From Ananas comosus (taxonomy: Eukaryota > Streptophyta > Magnoliopsida > Poales > Bromeliaceae), in NCBI RefSeq assembly GCF_001540865.1, contig NC_033645.1:620001-684000 (forward strand): a DNA stretch of 64,000 nucleotides, read 5' to 3'. This document shows, one piece after another, positions 10,129-23,100 of this stretch. The position numbers and the translations under genes were made by a program. Positions within the stretch are counted from its first letter, which is position 1, and each line of letters starts with the position of its first letter. The notes under the pieces were generated by a model that was not told the origin of the DNA, did not search any database, and saw nothing but the letters and a program-made list of their open reading frames with translations.

Positions 10129-13052
10129 TTACAATAAATGTTTGACAAATCTTTCAAAAAGGTAATCCACCATTATTTTGTAGGTTTTCTCAGTGGGGTG
10201 AAAGCTATCCCAGAATACATACTTCGTGTCATTCTCGCACGTCGATGCCGTCAAGCTATTGCATAGAAGTGATACTTCGAAATCCCCGGTTCCACAGCAT
10301 CCCTTAGTGGCCTCCTCAAACCCTGCATGAGAATTCATCGCATTCAAGTTTCTTTGAAGTTTGAGGGACGAGAAAAGCACATCGAAATCGGCAAATCGAG
10401 CTTACCGTAATTGCAAGGGTGTTGAATAAGATCGAGCAATATGTTGTAGATATCGACATAACCGATCTTCTCGCATTGTAGTTCTTCGCGAAGCTTTGCG
10501 ATCTCTTTCCATAACTCGGAGTTGAACAACACCGCAGCTTCGTTACGCGACGGATCGCAGTTCCTCTGAAACCCGCCTGCAATTGTTCTTTGTGACGGTA
10601 AGCATCCTAGTGGTGGAAGTCCTAAAACTGCGATCTTCCTCGCACCTCGTTGGATTAGTTGCTATACAACTCGAAAAAAAAAAAAAACCCAAAAGATGAG
10701 TATACTTTTAACTAGATGAGGATGTTTGATATGGCATGGTGGCATTGAGGAAAATTCCATCACCTTAAGAAACTCAGAAGCCTGCTGCATGAGGAAGTCC
10801 ACATATGAAGGGAGATCATACTGTAACTTTCTAATGGGGTTGATAAACCAATTGTTCACGATATCGTCGCTTCCCGCGCAAACGATAAACAGGCTCTCGG
10901 CGATGATATTCGCTGTTTTCTCCTCTCCTGCTATCTCAGTTAACTTCTGCTTGTATTCGTCGAACAGGTTGAGCTGATCCAAGATCGGAATAACCGCCTG
11001 TAGCAGATTGATCACAAGTGGTAAAGCTTTTCGGTTAAGAGCACATCTATGTAACTGATGAAGCAGTGAATTATTTTGATATACCACAAGGAGTGAGGTG
11101 AGGGGGTCATATCCGGTGCCGCCAGATGCGAAGCTTACTCCAGTGAGGAGATCTTCAGGTGTCAGATCTTCAGAAAGATAAGGTGGCACCAGATCTTTTA
11201 TACCGAGCAGCGACGCTGCAAAGGTTTTCAATAGCTAGGTAGTGTTTTGTCATGTGTGCATGTAATGTTCGAAAAAGTTTTTCGCTGTAACATAGATGAT
11301 GCATAGGATAGGTAATAGGATGGGTTTATACCGACTGTCCCTAGAGCAAGTGGCAAAGGGCTTGGTGGTTGGTACCCGAGATCCAAGTTCGAATCCTAGT
11401 TGATTCACATTTACAGCTAAGTTTATTTCTAAATGAAATAAACGAAGCGGGTAGCGTGCTACCTATCTCTCAAAAAAAAGAAAAAAGTAGAAAGGATGGG
11501 TTTATGGGTTTAACCGAAATCGTTTAGCTTGATTGATGAGTAAGATTGGGTTAGAAATGGGAAATACAGATCCAGACTCGATTAGGGTTCGACATCAATA
11601 CTAATCCAATACAGTCCGAATCGACTTGACTCAACCAGATGTTACAACACAGTACAGAAGCTGTAGAACATGCATTGCTTTTGGAAAGGTCGGGTTAACC
11701 TCGTTCGAATGAGCCAGTGTATAGTATTCGTAAAATGAAGTGTTGTTTAAGCAGAATTATGAAGAGAAACGTTGTATTAAACACTCTTAAATTGCTAGTT
11801 CGCGTCACATCTAAAAGTCCAGTCAGAGCAGTAAGTTCCAGAATTTTCTAATATGCAAATTTACAGCAGCAGTAAAAGTGAGACCAGAGGTGCTTCAAGT
11901 ATCACTTTATCTTACTTTTCGGGTTAAAATTTAACAAACCTAGCCCAACCAATGAACCGGACCGAGCCTAACCCAATCCATAAAAAACCAATGAGGTAAA
12001 GTTTGTGCACTGTCACGGACTTAAAGCTAAATCGATATAAAAGTAAAATTCTTAGCCTCTTGTCGCATTCTGGTCGACTAATAGATGACAACTTCTTATT
12101 TAATTTTTTTTAAAAAAGATTGTTTTTGATTTTTTACTTTAAATAGTTTTTTTTAAAAAAATAATGTAAAACAAAACTTCGAGAAAAATTAATGGCAAAA
12201 ATTAATCCATGTCAAAATTGCTTTATAGTTGAGGGGCCTCCAAATTAACACAACAAAAACAAACAAAAAAGTAAATAAAAAATAAAGAAGAGTTAATAGT
12301 ACAATGGGACCATCAAAAATATCTCGTACCCTACCGCATCATTGATGTTGGATTAAAGGTTCACGGGGGGAGGTGGAATTTGTCGTTTATATTAGCCTCA
12401 TTCGTATTGTTTTACAATGTTCCCAAGTTGTGATCTTTAAGTACATTGTGATCTTTAATACGTGTAATTTATGTGTACAAAGTGTACGTAGAATATAAAA
12501 TAAAAAAAGAGAGATGAGCTGGAATACTATCGGTACCAAACGGGTTCCGTTGCCATCTATTTATTTTCGATGATGGAGTTTTTAAATTGACGATCAGTAC
12601 CGTTGAACATGATCTATACTATTTAAAGTATCTAAAAATCAAATTTCATATTTTTTCGATATTTTTCACTTGTTCATCAAGTGGACGCAAAAATAAACAG
12701 CTGAAAATGAAAATTCTTTTAAAAAATGACGATAGGAGTCTTGTAATCAAGATCAAGAGTATAAATCTTGTTCTAAATAGTTTAAAGTATTTTCTAACCA
12801 AAATTCAATTGATTTGGATATCTTTATGCCGTTAAACGAGAAAACGTCTTATATCGACCATTAAAATTATAAATTTTGAAATCTTTTGATCATTAAGCTA
12901 ATGATGTCGAAAAGATTTGAAATTTGATTTTTAGACACTTTAAGTGGTATAGATCATGTTCAACGGTATTGATCGTCGATTTAGAGGCTCCATCATCGAA
13001 AACAAATGAATGGCAACGGAGCCCATTTGCTACCGATAGCATTTCGGCTCAC

Positions 13053-13106
<54 letters not shown>

Positions 13107-14469
13107 NATTTCACATAATGTTAAAGGAGGATCACCAATTTTTACAAGCACAATTGAAATATTCTATTTTTTTCACTATCCCAAGTAAATACTATATGTA
13201 AATATTATCTGAATCTTATTAAGTTCTTCTCTGTTATGAATATTCTATCTAAAAGTTAAGCATTAATTCAGCACACATCAGTTGATAATAATTAAGAGAC
13301 AAAAAAATCCGTGCAATGTTTCGCGTTAGTTGGAAACAGCCAAGTATATGTTAGTATTAACACTTTTACTCACGTGCAAATAGAAATAGACAAAAATATA
13401 AACCATAAAATGATAAATGTGGTAATCGTATCCTGGACTCACTTGGAAGAAGAGAGGAGGTTTAGAATTGACTTTAATATATATATCATATAATTTACAA
13501 ATTAATCTAATAGAAAATAATCAATTTGTATGTGAACTAAATCATGAGAATTGTATATAATAAGGCTAGCTAGTTTGGTAACGTGGTCACTAAAAACATC
13601 ATTATATACTACGAAAAGTTTTAAAAAAAATTCAAAAGCCTTACAGTTACAATCGTCATCAGAGAAATATGCAGTCATATGATTCTTCGATGACAGACGA
13701 TTACGGTAGCAATTTCTTAGTATAAAAGAAATAAAAATTAAACATGCTTTAAAAATTTTAAACCTTTTACAATATAAAAATGATGCCTTTTTTTAACCAT
13801 CACATTATTGTCGGATCGTTGGCGCTAACTATTAATCTCAAAAACTCGAGCAGTTAGAAATACACAATTTATTCACTTAAAGTGTATATATACAGCGCCC
13901 ACGGGTTTCGATTGTGATTCGGCCCATCCAGCCTCACGCCACTTCGAACATGACTCGGCCTACCCAACCTCATGCCATTTCGAATGTGACTCGGCCTAAC
14001 CCGGCCTCCTGCCATAGGGCAGGATATTGGCCTATTTAAGCCAACAATGATCAAACTAAGTTTAAATGGCGGGATACGAGAATCGAATCGTGGAGTTTTT
14101 GTGAGAATTAGAGAGGGGTCTCGGGACTGCTCACTCTGATACCATGTTATCTAAAAGATGGATGTATAATTAAGTGCATATATGCGTACCGACAAAATCG
14201 GGGGGAATCCTGCCGTTGGAGAACCTGCCGGAGGGTCGGTGGTCGACGAAGTCTTTGCCGTAGGGAGGGAAGTTGCATTTGGTGAGGGTGAGGATGGCGT
14301 TGTTGTTCCCCGTGTCCACGATCGAGTCCCCGAACACCGCCACCCCCGGCACCAGTGCACCCGGTCTACGGTGCTCCTCTCCTCCCCCACCAACAACAAA
14401 CACAGCGTGGTGGGAGAGCAAACTCAGAATTATGAGCAGCGCTGCAACACAAAGAGGCACCAGTACCAC
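10129..14469 (-). CDS. GDSL esterase/lipase, EXL-type
   Basis: Five exons on the minus strand: 14190-14469, 11085-11215, 10764-10997, 10406-10661, 10129-10322. All junctions are GT-AG and keep frame, giving about 364 residues, normal for the family. These secreted SGNH hydrolases cleave acyl esters; EXL members act on pollen coat and cell-wall lipids. Block I is FGDSIVDTGNNN with the catalytic Ser; then RPSGRFSNGR, ASGGTGYDPLT, AGSDDIVNNWF, GLPPLGCLPSQRT, and block V FWDSFHPTEK with the catalytic Asp and His. A hydrophobic signal peptide (PLCVAALLIILSLL) comes first. The start is odd: there is no ATG in frame. The frame runs up through 14 His codons, a (CAT)n repeat, to a TAG at 14572-14574; 14469 is a GTG. 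Intron 1 (2,974 bp) holds a SINE, a foldback element and a TA repeat. The family is certain, the start is not. Confidence 0.88.
11330..11492 (+). mobile_element. tRNA-derived SINE, copy 2 (best preserved)
   Basis: A perfect 13-bp duplication, AGGATGGGTTTAT, flanks the element at 11317-11329 and 11493-11505. The head resembles a tRNA gene with Pol III promoter boxes: GAGCAAGTGGCAAAGGGC (A-box region) and AAGTTCGAATCCTAG (B box). A shared body follows (GATTCACATTTACAGC ... GAAGCGGGTAGCGTGCTACC) and it ends in CTCTC plus an A-rich tail. It sits in intron 1 of the GDSL gene in the opposite orientation to that gene. Six more copies are in the window. Confidence 0.85.
12511..13056. mobile_element. 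TA-microsatellite foldback element, copy A
   Basis: This is a palindromic element of about 546 bp. The left end reads gagctggaatactatcggta and the right end is its inverted form, ending taccgatagcatttcggctc. The arms match inward for more than 200 bp (for example TTGACGATC...CCGTTGAACATGATCTATAC). A long (AT)n tract adjoins the right end. It is the same family as 41653-42198, 44463-45040 and 58892-59435. It has no transposase and lies in intron 1 of the GDSL gene. Confidence 0.75.
13057..13107. repeat. (AT)n microsatellite ending in an N
   Basis: About 25 AT units abut the foldback element and end in an ambiguous base at 13107, so the true length is not known. Confidence 0.9.
13901..14024. 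repeat. Three tandem repeats of about 37 bp
   Basis: Three diverged units share TTCGAA(C/T)(A/G)TGACTCGGCC and end GCCTC.TGCCA. They may be a fragment of a retrotransposon terminal repeat. They lie in intron 1 of the GDSL gene. Confidence 0.6.
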
Positions 14470-14470
14470 G

Positions 14471-14514
<44 letters not shown>
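14470..14514. repeat. (ATG)14 trinucleotide repeat at the GDSL N-terminus
   Basis: Fourteen ATG units on the plus strand read as CAT (His) codons in frame with the GDSL protein on the minus strand, just upstream of its signal peptide. Poly-T tracts follow at 14535-14570. Confidence 0.9.
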
Positions 14515-14516
<2 letters not shown>

Positions 14517-14574
14517 CACTCAGGTGTTGCCTCCTTTTTTTTTCCTTCTTTTTTTTTTTCTTTTTTTTTTGCTA

Positions 14575-15707
14575 GTTTGATTTTGGTAGTGAGGAGGAGG
14601 AGGAGGAGGTTTTGTTGTTGCAATTATTATAAGTAAATAAATAGTGGAGGGGAGGAGAAAGCCAAAAGGATATGAGATAAAGGAGCTGGGACAAAAGCAT
14701 GTTGGCCTATGCTTCGCTGTTATCAGTTTATTCGATAAGGACCGACGGCTCCTAACGCAAGTGACAAAATGTCTGATGATTGATATATAACCAAGGTCTC
14801 AAGTTCGAATTCTATTTTATTTACTTTTTCAGCTAAGTTTATTTATAAAAAAAAATTATTCGAAGCGGATAGCACACTACATTTCTCTCTAAATGAAAAG
14901 AGTTTATTCGATAGGGCCATGAAAAAGTATATTTTACATGAACTAGCGTGATATGGACGATAGGTTATTAGTTGTGAAAATAAATATGATATTTTCTTAT
15001 CTCATTTTCGTCATATACAACGCATGTTTTCTGCGATCCTAAACAAAAAATATAAAATTTTATTTGGGGATACTAGCAGAATGCGATGCAAGGGGTAAGA
15101 ATGTACATTGAAGAAAAATATATGTTTTATTTATATTCCTAAATAGTAATATGTCTTGTAGGTCGCACTGATTCAACTCTGCTGAAATACGAAGAAGCAT
15201 ATACCTACATTCTTTTATTCTAAACTCTTTTAGCTGGTCCTTGATGCCACCCAGGCCCATACAGTGTAGCAAATGATAATAAGGATTGATTACTTTTACT
15301 TGGTACACAATTGGTGGATGGTGCATGATGGATGGGAAAATGACAAGCTTAATTATGAGCATTGGTGTTTTGATATGTTACTATTGGATGTATATTAGGG
15401 AGCAAGGAGAGCATGAATTGGTTGTAAAGGAAGGGCTTTTTTTGGGAAGAAGTTTGTGACATTTTGTTGATTTTTTGTTTTTTTTTTTTCAAGTGTTTTG
15501 TGGCTGGTATGGTGTTGCACATGGTGGGACTATTTGCCTCATCACTCCTTTGATGTGCCTTAGCACAAGCATCCTCTTGTAGAGATATAAACGGGATGAA
15601 TCTGTGACAGACCGAAAAGTGACAAGAATCCAATTATATATCTTTTTCCACCCATGGACGTATGGCACACTACATCTCATTTCATGTTTTGACACGGTCG
15701 GTATAAG
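14575..15707. other. GDSL promoter side and intergenic DNA with SINE copy 3
   Basis: A TATA-like stretch (minus strand TATTTATTTACTTATAA) lies at about 14628-14645, about 160 bp upstream of the GTG start. A diverged SINE copy occupies about 14745-14900 (plus), recognised by AGTTCGAATTCTA and GAAGCGGATAGCACACTAC. The rest is AT-rich with no convincing gene. Confidence 0.45.
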
Positions 15708-16482
15708 TAGGGGTGTAATGTGGATCGTGCAGGGCATGCACCGCCCACATTATCCGGGCCAATTCAGGCCAAGGGTTTAATTTACAAAATTATACCTTAC
15801 TCTTTTAAAACTCTTTTAAAATTTTATAAAGTAAAAATAAATAAATAAATAAATTTAACTTTTTAATATTATTAATTTTTAGTTTTTGATCAAAATGCCC
15901 TCTCTAACAATTAAATTTTTGAATGTTCGTTACGGGCTACGGCATTGTGGTCATTTTAACAAAAAAGATGTCTTTTAACAAAAAAGTCTTTTTAAATTTT
16001 TTTTTACCCTTTATCGCAAAAATTTAAAATGAAAAAAATAAAAAACTGTCTTTAAAAAAAAAAAAAAAAAATCCCAATGGCTCAACAGTCGTTGGGCCAC
16101 CCACGACTTGGATAAAAGGTCTGGCTCCTAGGCATGCCTAGGAGCCCGGCCAAAGATTTACATAGGCCTGCCTAAGCCAGGCCTAAAATTTTGAAAGTAA
16201 TAGGCCTTCAGGCCTAATAGCCCTTATTAATACCTAGGCCGTACCGGCCCAGCAGGCATGGCCCCTATGGTCCGTGTCCCGTCAAGCTGCGGGCCTACTT
16301 TCAGGCCCGTCACGGCTCAGGCTCCACACGGGCTGTGCCGTGCCGGGTCTCGGTCCAGCACGGCCTGAAAAAATGGGCCGGATCGGACCTGCACGACTGC
16401 TACAGTAGCCATGCCGGACTACAGCCCGGCTTAGTGCCGGGCTGGGAGGCACACGTGCCGCCCCGCCCGTTTTACACCTCTA
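15708..16482. mobile_element. hAT-like non-autonomous element (degenerate)
   Basis: The ends are TAGGGGTGTAA (left) and TTTTACACCTCTA (right), short inverted repeats of the kind seen at hAT-type ends. The inside is GC-rich and made of many short GGCCTG/GGCCC and GCACGGC words, unlike the DNA around it. I could not find an 8-bp duplication, so the class is tentative. The Pro/His-rich open frame inside is not a gene. Confidence 0.5.
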
Positions 16483-17114
16483 TAACACAAACTCATCAAC
16501 ATGAGCAGCACGTGCCGGCCGAGCCATACCGCGCCCCTCGGCACAGCAATCCTAGGTTTGCATCATCAGTGTTTAGGACTCAAAATTGGTTTAGCGCATA
16601 GGCTCGACCCAATCCTTGTTGTGCAGTAGAACAGGCAAACTTCTATCAGTCCAAATAATGCCCGAGAATGTAAAATAATGAGGTAGTTGCAGTAACAAAT
16701 GTCATGTAATTCACTTGTGGCCTCGAGAAATAATCAAGAACACAATATAAGAACAAGCGGAGAGAAACAGAATAGCAGAACAAGCACTTCACTAGGTGAG
16801 ATCAAGCAATGCACAAAATATATTCTGGTTAGTAAAACTCCTCAGTTTAGTCGACACGCTTTTTTCCTCTTACAGAAAATAAAAACCCATCATATCAATT
16901 TCATCGCCAAATTCTAGTTACCGTTATAGTAAACCAGTTCACACATATGCATGCTCGCTAAGTACAGAATCAATACACAGTGGCGAAAGATTTTATACAA
17001 TAGGGAAAACCAAGAAACATATACAAAGATAAGGAGCTAAAGCAAATTGTTTATAAGATAGACAAATTTATGATGCTTCCGAAACCATTAGCACAGCATG
17101 GTAGAATTCGCCAT
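16483..17114. other. Region downstream of FREE1
   Basis: AT-rich DNA after the FREE1 stop codon on the minus strand. It probably holds the 3' untranslated region. No gene is seen. Confidence 0.4.
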
Positions 17115-20100
17115 TCAATGAGCACTAACGAGGAAGGGGTGTTGGCAGACGCCGCATTCTATGGTCTCAGATCCAGAGGTTGGAACTTGCACCTGCAAAA
17201 TAACAAGACGATGACTATCTGGTTCATTTTGGGACTAAGGGCAAGTCCGGTCACACTTCTGATCACCATTGGAAGTAAACTTGCTGGGATCGGTGCTCAC
17301 TTTGAGCACCAGCTCCCCGCATCAGATACCCGCAGAAAACAAAAATGCCCCTCACTCTAAAGCAGTGATTCGAGGATTAACCAGGAATCACTTTCATGCG
17401 GAATGCTTTTGAAAAGAACTTTTGTGCCAAGGATTTAAGTGCTGCATGCCCACCTAGTCATACCATACTGACTAAGAAATTAGCACAATAAGGAGACCCC
17501 TACACCGATGACACATCTCAAAGCTCTCTTTTCATTGAAATTAGTAAGTAGTTACCATAATAAAGTATAAAATATTTGAGAAAGATAATATAATGAGCAA
17601 CTAAAATATATTGGTGCCAAAAAAACATATATTTTATGCCATAGCATGTCAGCACACATGTATTTTTATGACCGGCACATAGCGGGATGGCATGGCATGC
17701 ACCGTGCCATACAGTGCCAGCATGTTCTCAACACTACCCCATGTTACAGTATTTAAATCCTTGTTCTGTGCGCATGTGGACCGAAAGGGCCCTATGAGAG
17801 AAGCATAATAGGGTTCTCATATACAAAAATTGCCGGATGGAGTTCTAACCTGAAGATGGACAGTGCAGATGGGACAAGCTACCTCCCTCATTCGCCTCCC
17901 AGACCCTTCAGAGGAACTCGACACTATGAAGCAACACACAACAAGTTCATTAGACATTGCCATACGTACAAATACCACACATGATATAGATTTTATAGTA
18001 CACATTGAAATCACAGGACAAGTAAATTACCTGAGGATGACTTCCGATTTTTCTCCATTTCCTCCTGTTCAAAAACCCAAAATGGTCAGATATTAAAAAT
18101 GTAGCTGAATCAAGATTAATAAATCTAAATATAAATTATTTGTCAAATATAATATAGTAGCTTAATAAACTATGCTAGCTTAATAAACTATATGCCCTTC
18201 ATGCTTTTTGCTGAATCCCAAATTTGCTTCTACTATACATTTTAATTAAATATATTATGATTAATGCAATAAGAGTATTTCCTAATAACCATACAAATAT
18301 TAAACAAATCCAATATTAACATTAGCATCTGTTCAATATCCGTACAGAAAGATAAGTGCACATATACGGTTTAGTTGTTTCGCTGCTCATGGATTTATTC
18401 TTACCTCTGCTTATTGGTGATGATGAGAATATCAAGTTTTGTTTGCTGCTTCATAGTTATTCTAGTTATAAAAGTAAATCTTATTGTTCCAGTTTTTCTT
18501 TCTCATTTTAAGTCATCGACTTGATATATATGCAAAGCATTCAAAAAGAACAAAAATTTAATAAACAAAGCACACCTGAAGCTTTCTGGCAAGATCTTCA
18601 TGACTGGCAGGTGCAGCAGGTCTATTGGCAGCTTCCTTGGCGTTGCTCAGCCTATGAGAAACTTCAGCCTGTGGAGAATATGACAAAGAGATCCCCAGGT
18701 ATCATCTCCGCAAATTGACGAACAAAATATATTCCATGAATATATGTAACTATAGTCTTTTAAAATCTGATCTTCCAATTGACAACAATGTCTATAACTT
18801 CCTACCAATGTTTGCTATTGAGATAATTCAAACTAAGACAGATAAACTAATGCCTGTTTCTTATAGCTGTATATCCAAATCTTCTAAACAATAATTCATA
18901 AAGACAGCAATACAAATTCAGAAATAAATGGAATTGCCATCACTACCAACTACCAAGCATGGAGAGAATATTATGTGACTCCTTTAGCCAATTAATGACT
19001 GATATATATTTGAAAGAACAAGTGAAATATATAACAAACAACAAATATTGGTAATATGCAGATTAATATCAAGAGAGACCAAATGCTTATCTCTAGTTTA
19101 AAAATATTCTTAAGCATTGAATTAGCAGCAAGCTGGCAATATCCCACTCAGCAATCGAAAGTAAGTTTGTAATTACCCATCAACATCAGCTGCAATAAAA
19201 CTAGTCCATAAATAAACAAAAGGCAGAAAAGGATACCATGCATCTGTCACAGACTCGAACTGGTTGAGCATTATCATCGGCAGTGAGAGCAATTCTACCC
19301 TGGGTGCACTTGTCACAGAAAATATCACCACAATTCCTGCAATGATGCTGAAAAGAAACAGGAATCATGTTAGCACAAGAGGAGACTTAAAATCATGGGT
19401 CGAGATGTTCAATTGTTAGATAACTAAATTACCCTGCGGTTGAAAGCTCCAAAATCTGCTCCACAAGAGGTGCATTTATTGACTGCTTCATCTGGAACCT
19501 GAAAACAGGAAATACCCCAAAAAGTAAGTCTTAATGAAGAGTGATGAATATGGTAAATATCTTTTCCTACTGTTGAAAGTACAACAGATTTCAACAACAG
19601 ATCAATTATTAAGGGCCAAAATAGAGCAAGCTCACATTGCTCATTACACAGCATGTTAGTTATTTTCGGCCAAAGAAACAACTGCAATGGATTCTTTGAA
19701 TGATTAATGCCTTAGCAATGACAAAAGAACAATAATATCCATGACATGAAGTGTGAAGAGGAAACAGAAAAGCAGAGATCGATTCATCTAAGTTCAAACA
19801 AAGCCCAACATGGTAAAAGGAATTGAAGTGGTAAAGATATAGCCCACAGAAAAGGTATGCATAAAACACTATAAAATACAGGAATACAGCACAGTTTGAA
19901 AATTGCGGGATACAATATGTCGGGAAATCAGGATACGATAATTAGAAATATTTTTTAATATTTATTATTATACATCGCAATAATGCCAAGAAATTGAGAT
20001 AATTAGATAGCATAGAGTAATAAATTCACGTGTAAAGTTACAAATATAGTCAAGCTTTGTTCATCAAGAAATAAAATTAATCAAAAAAAATCCCTTAAAT

Positions 20101-23100
20101 AGTCATGAAAAGCTGCTGTGTAAATCAACAACAATAAGCCCCTGAATATTTACAATCAATTGACAGGATACAAGTGGGATGATGTACTGACTGTATCATA
20201 GACACTATATCTACAAAATGACAATTAAAAATAAAAAGCAGATCAGTTAACCAATAAATCATGATAACAAGGTAGAGACTCTTCGTTAAAGAAACCAAGT
20301 TTTGAGCATGGAAGTCTTCTTCTAACCCTTATCATAGATATGTTTCTATGATAAGTATAAAACAAAAAAAAGGTCAGACAACTATATAGACCTATACGAC
20401 CAGAAAAAGTCTTTCATGAATCAAAGAAGCCAGGCTTACCCAATGCTCTTTCTCCTCATTGCCAGGTTTTATTATGTTCATCCAGTCAATAAAGCCTTTC
20501 TTCTTTTCACTAGGCTGTTCAGAGGACTTGCCAGCATCGGCACTTTTGCTTCTAGCTAGGTTATTGCCACCCATCTCCTTAAACTACATTTGGACGAATC
20601 ACAGAATTAGAAACTCTTGATACAAATTGCGCTTCCAATAACAAGAAAATCAATATATATCACAAAAAAGAAAACGAAGGAAAAGATTATCACAGTAGAT
20701 AACAGGACAAAAGGTAATAGGAAAGACAAATAGAAAAGAAAAAGAAAAAGATACATTCAGCTATATCTCTTGGCACTCATACCAACAAAGTATTACGACA
20801 TCAGAAACCATTTCAACAGTGGTTATCAGATAGAAAGTTCCTTCACTATTCACAATAAAATCAAATTTGCCCATACAATTTTTAAATTTTCTAAAAGAAA
20901 CAGGGAAAGAATAAGACATGCTAGCTCTTTAACCTATGAAATCTGTCAACGGGAAATGTGAAACAACTAGCTCAGTGCCAACTTCAGATCATCAAATTAA
21001 ACTAAATCCAATAAAGATGGAAATTCTTTTGTATTGATCATCTTCCTCCCACTTTATTGTTATCTCATTGAAACTCCAAAGAAGATAAAAGTTAAACACT
21101 GAAAGTCATAGAACTGAATCCAGGAGTCAATTTACATATATTCTGGACTCCAAATGGTAGGGTGCTATGTCAGAAGAGGCAAAGGAAAAAAAATGAGGGC
21201 ACTACACAAAATGGGACAGCAAGCTGAAAGAAATATCGCCCTTTATAAACATTACAATGAAGATGAGAAAAAGGATTGAAAGAAGGACATGATGCTCTAA
21301 AAATTTACTAGTAGAAAATCACTGTGGACTGTGTTGGAAAAAAGAAGTCAAAGAATGCTACTTCTTCACAAATGGACTTCTATACGTCTTCACTAATGTC
21401 TACAAGTGCTAAAACTGCAAGCGCTAACTAATGTTAGATCCCTTGTGGTCAAATCACACATTTTTAGACAGTTGTAACAGAGCCTTATCTCTTATCTAAT
21501 GGCTAACATATTCATGGCACCATGAGATGTCGCATCTTTTGCAAAATAAAGAGCAAAGCACTAAAATGAATACAAAACAGGAACAAGTCTGGATGTCAAA
21601 ACCTGCACTGTTGCAGCTGTCACTGTATCTAGTATGGTACTGGTTGTATAGCTGTTTGACTGCAACCTTATCCTCCTCGGTTCAATGTCAACAGAGCTCT
21701 TAGACCAAAAGGCGAAGATAGATGAGTCTAATACCTAGAAAAAGAAATGTAATGTTAGAATCAAATAAATTTATAGAAGTAACGAAAATATGGTCTGAAT
21801 TATGCACCCAAATATTAAATCAACTTACTTCCCATCTTGTAACTGTCTCGAGAGGATAGATCCTTAACATTCTATTAGTGCTTGGATCCAGCATCCTTAT
21901 TCCATCTAACCCAACCTATGGGGAAATAAAAACAATATCATTAATAAAATATAAGAACTTGAGTGCATCAGTTTAAAAGGTCCTGATGCTTCCAAACAGT
22001 CACAATTATTTGCAATACAGAAACTTATGCAAAATGAATATATAAAAAGATGCATATAAATGATATGGTCCTAAACAAGCTGAGGCAACTTATTCATTTG
22101 GTACTAATCTGATTGCCACACTAGTACTAGAAACTTGAGGATCATTGCCTTTAAAACAATTTATGACTATTTTGGATCAAGCTGTTTTATAGCAAAAAAC
22201 ACTGGATCAACCACTCGTTGCTCCACCTCCATTGTCACTTCTACATGTACCATAGAATTCGCATATCAAGAAACTAGACAGGGATGCATCCAACAATATG
22301 ACCGCTCGACACACACTAGATTCGCTCAACGCGAAAGATCACAGAAATAACTTACCACCAATTAGCACCTTTAGACTTTATATCAGAAGGAAAAAAAAAC
22401 TAACTTTGTATCCTTTGTCTTCAAAGCTTGCAATAACATCTTTCCAGATTATCATCTTATGAAGGATTAAAAATGCACGAGAGACAGTACAAATAGGCAA
22501 GTAAAATAAAAGGTAGATTCTTTTCCTTTTCCCATCCATACCTGGCAAAGGACATCCATGGTGCTCTGCCCAGATCCTTCAGCCAACAGCTTCACCCGGA
22601 ACTTCTGCACGCCGCTCTTGACATCCTGCTGAGTATCCGCCTTCGGCACCGCCCTCACAATCTTCGCAGGGCTCCCACCACTCTTTTCTTTTCCGCCCGA
22701 AGAGAAGCTAATGGACCTTCCATAGTCATCGAACAAAGTAGAGGACCTAGTAGGCGCCGTGCCCCGAGCTCCATACGGCTCCGACCGGCCGCCGTCATAG
22801 GCATAGACCCCATCATTGGGCGCGTCGTCGTGCATGCCGCTCCGATCGTAACGCGGCCCGCTTTCCCGCTGCTTCCCATAGAAATCCTGATTGAATCCCG
22901 ACCCGTAGCTCCCCAAATTGCCGCCGAAGTACCCACCGCCTTGATCAAATCGAGCGGGGGCGGTCTCATAGGGGTTGTTCTCGTAGGAAGGATAAGCCGA
23001 GGAAAACGAGGGATTAGGGTTCGGGGATGAGCTGAGATTGGAATTAGGGTTCGCGGGCGGAGCATAATTCGCGGCCGGCTGATGCGCATCGTACGGGTAA

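Noticed and set aside
11390..11404. tRNA gene
   Set aside because: The B-box-like AAGTTCGAATCCTAG is part of a SINE; no cloverleaf with an anticodon arm can be drawn and copies are repeated with decay.
12511..13056. MicroRNA precursor
   Set aside because: The hairpin is very long, belongs to a repeated family and sits in TA repeats; it is a foldback transposon, though small RNAs from it cannot be excluded.
16335..16601. Open frame of 88 codons on the plus strand
   Set aside because: It lies mainly in the GGCC-rich hAT-like element and shows no protein-like pattern.
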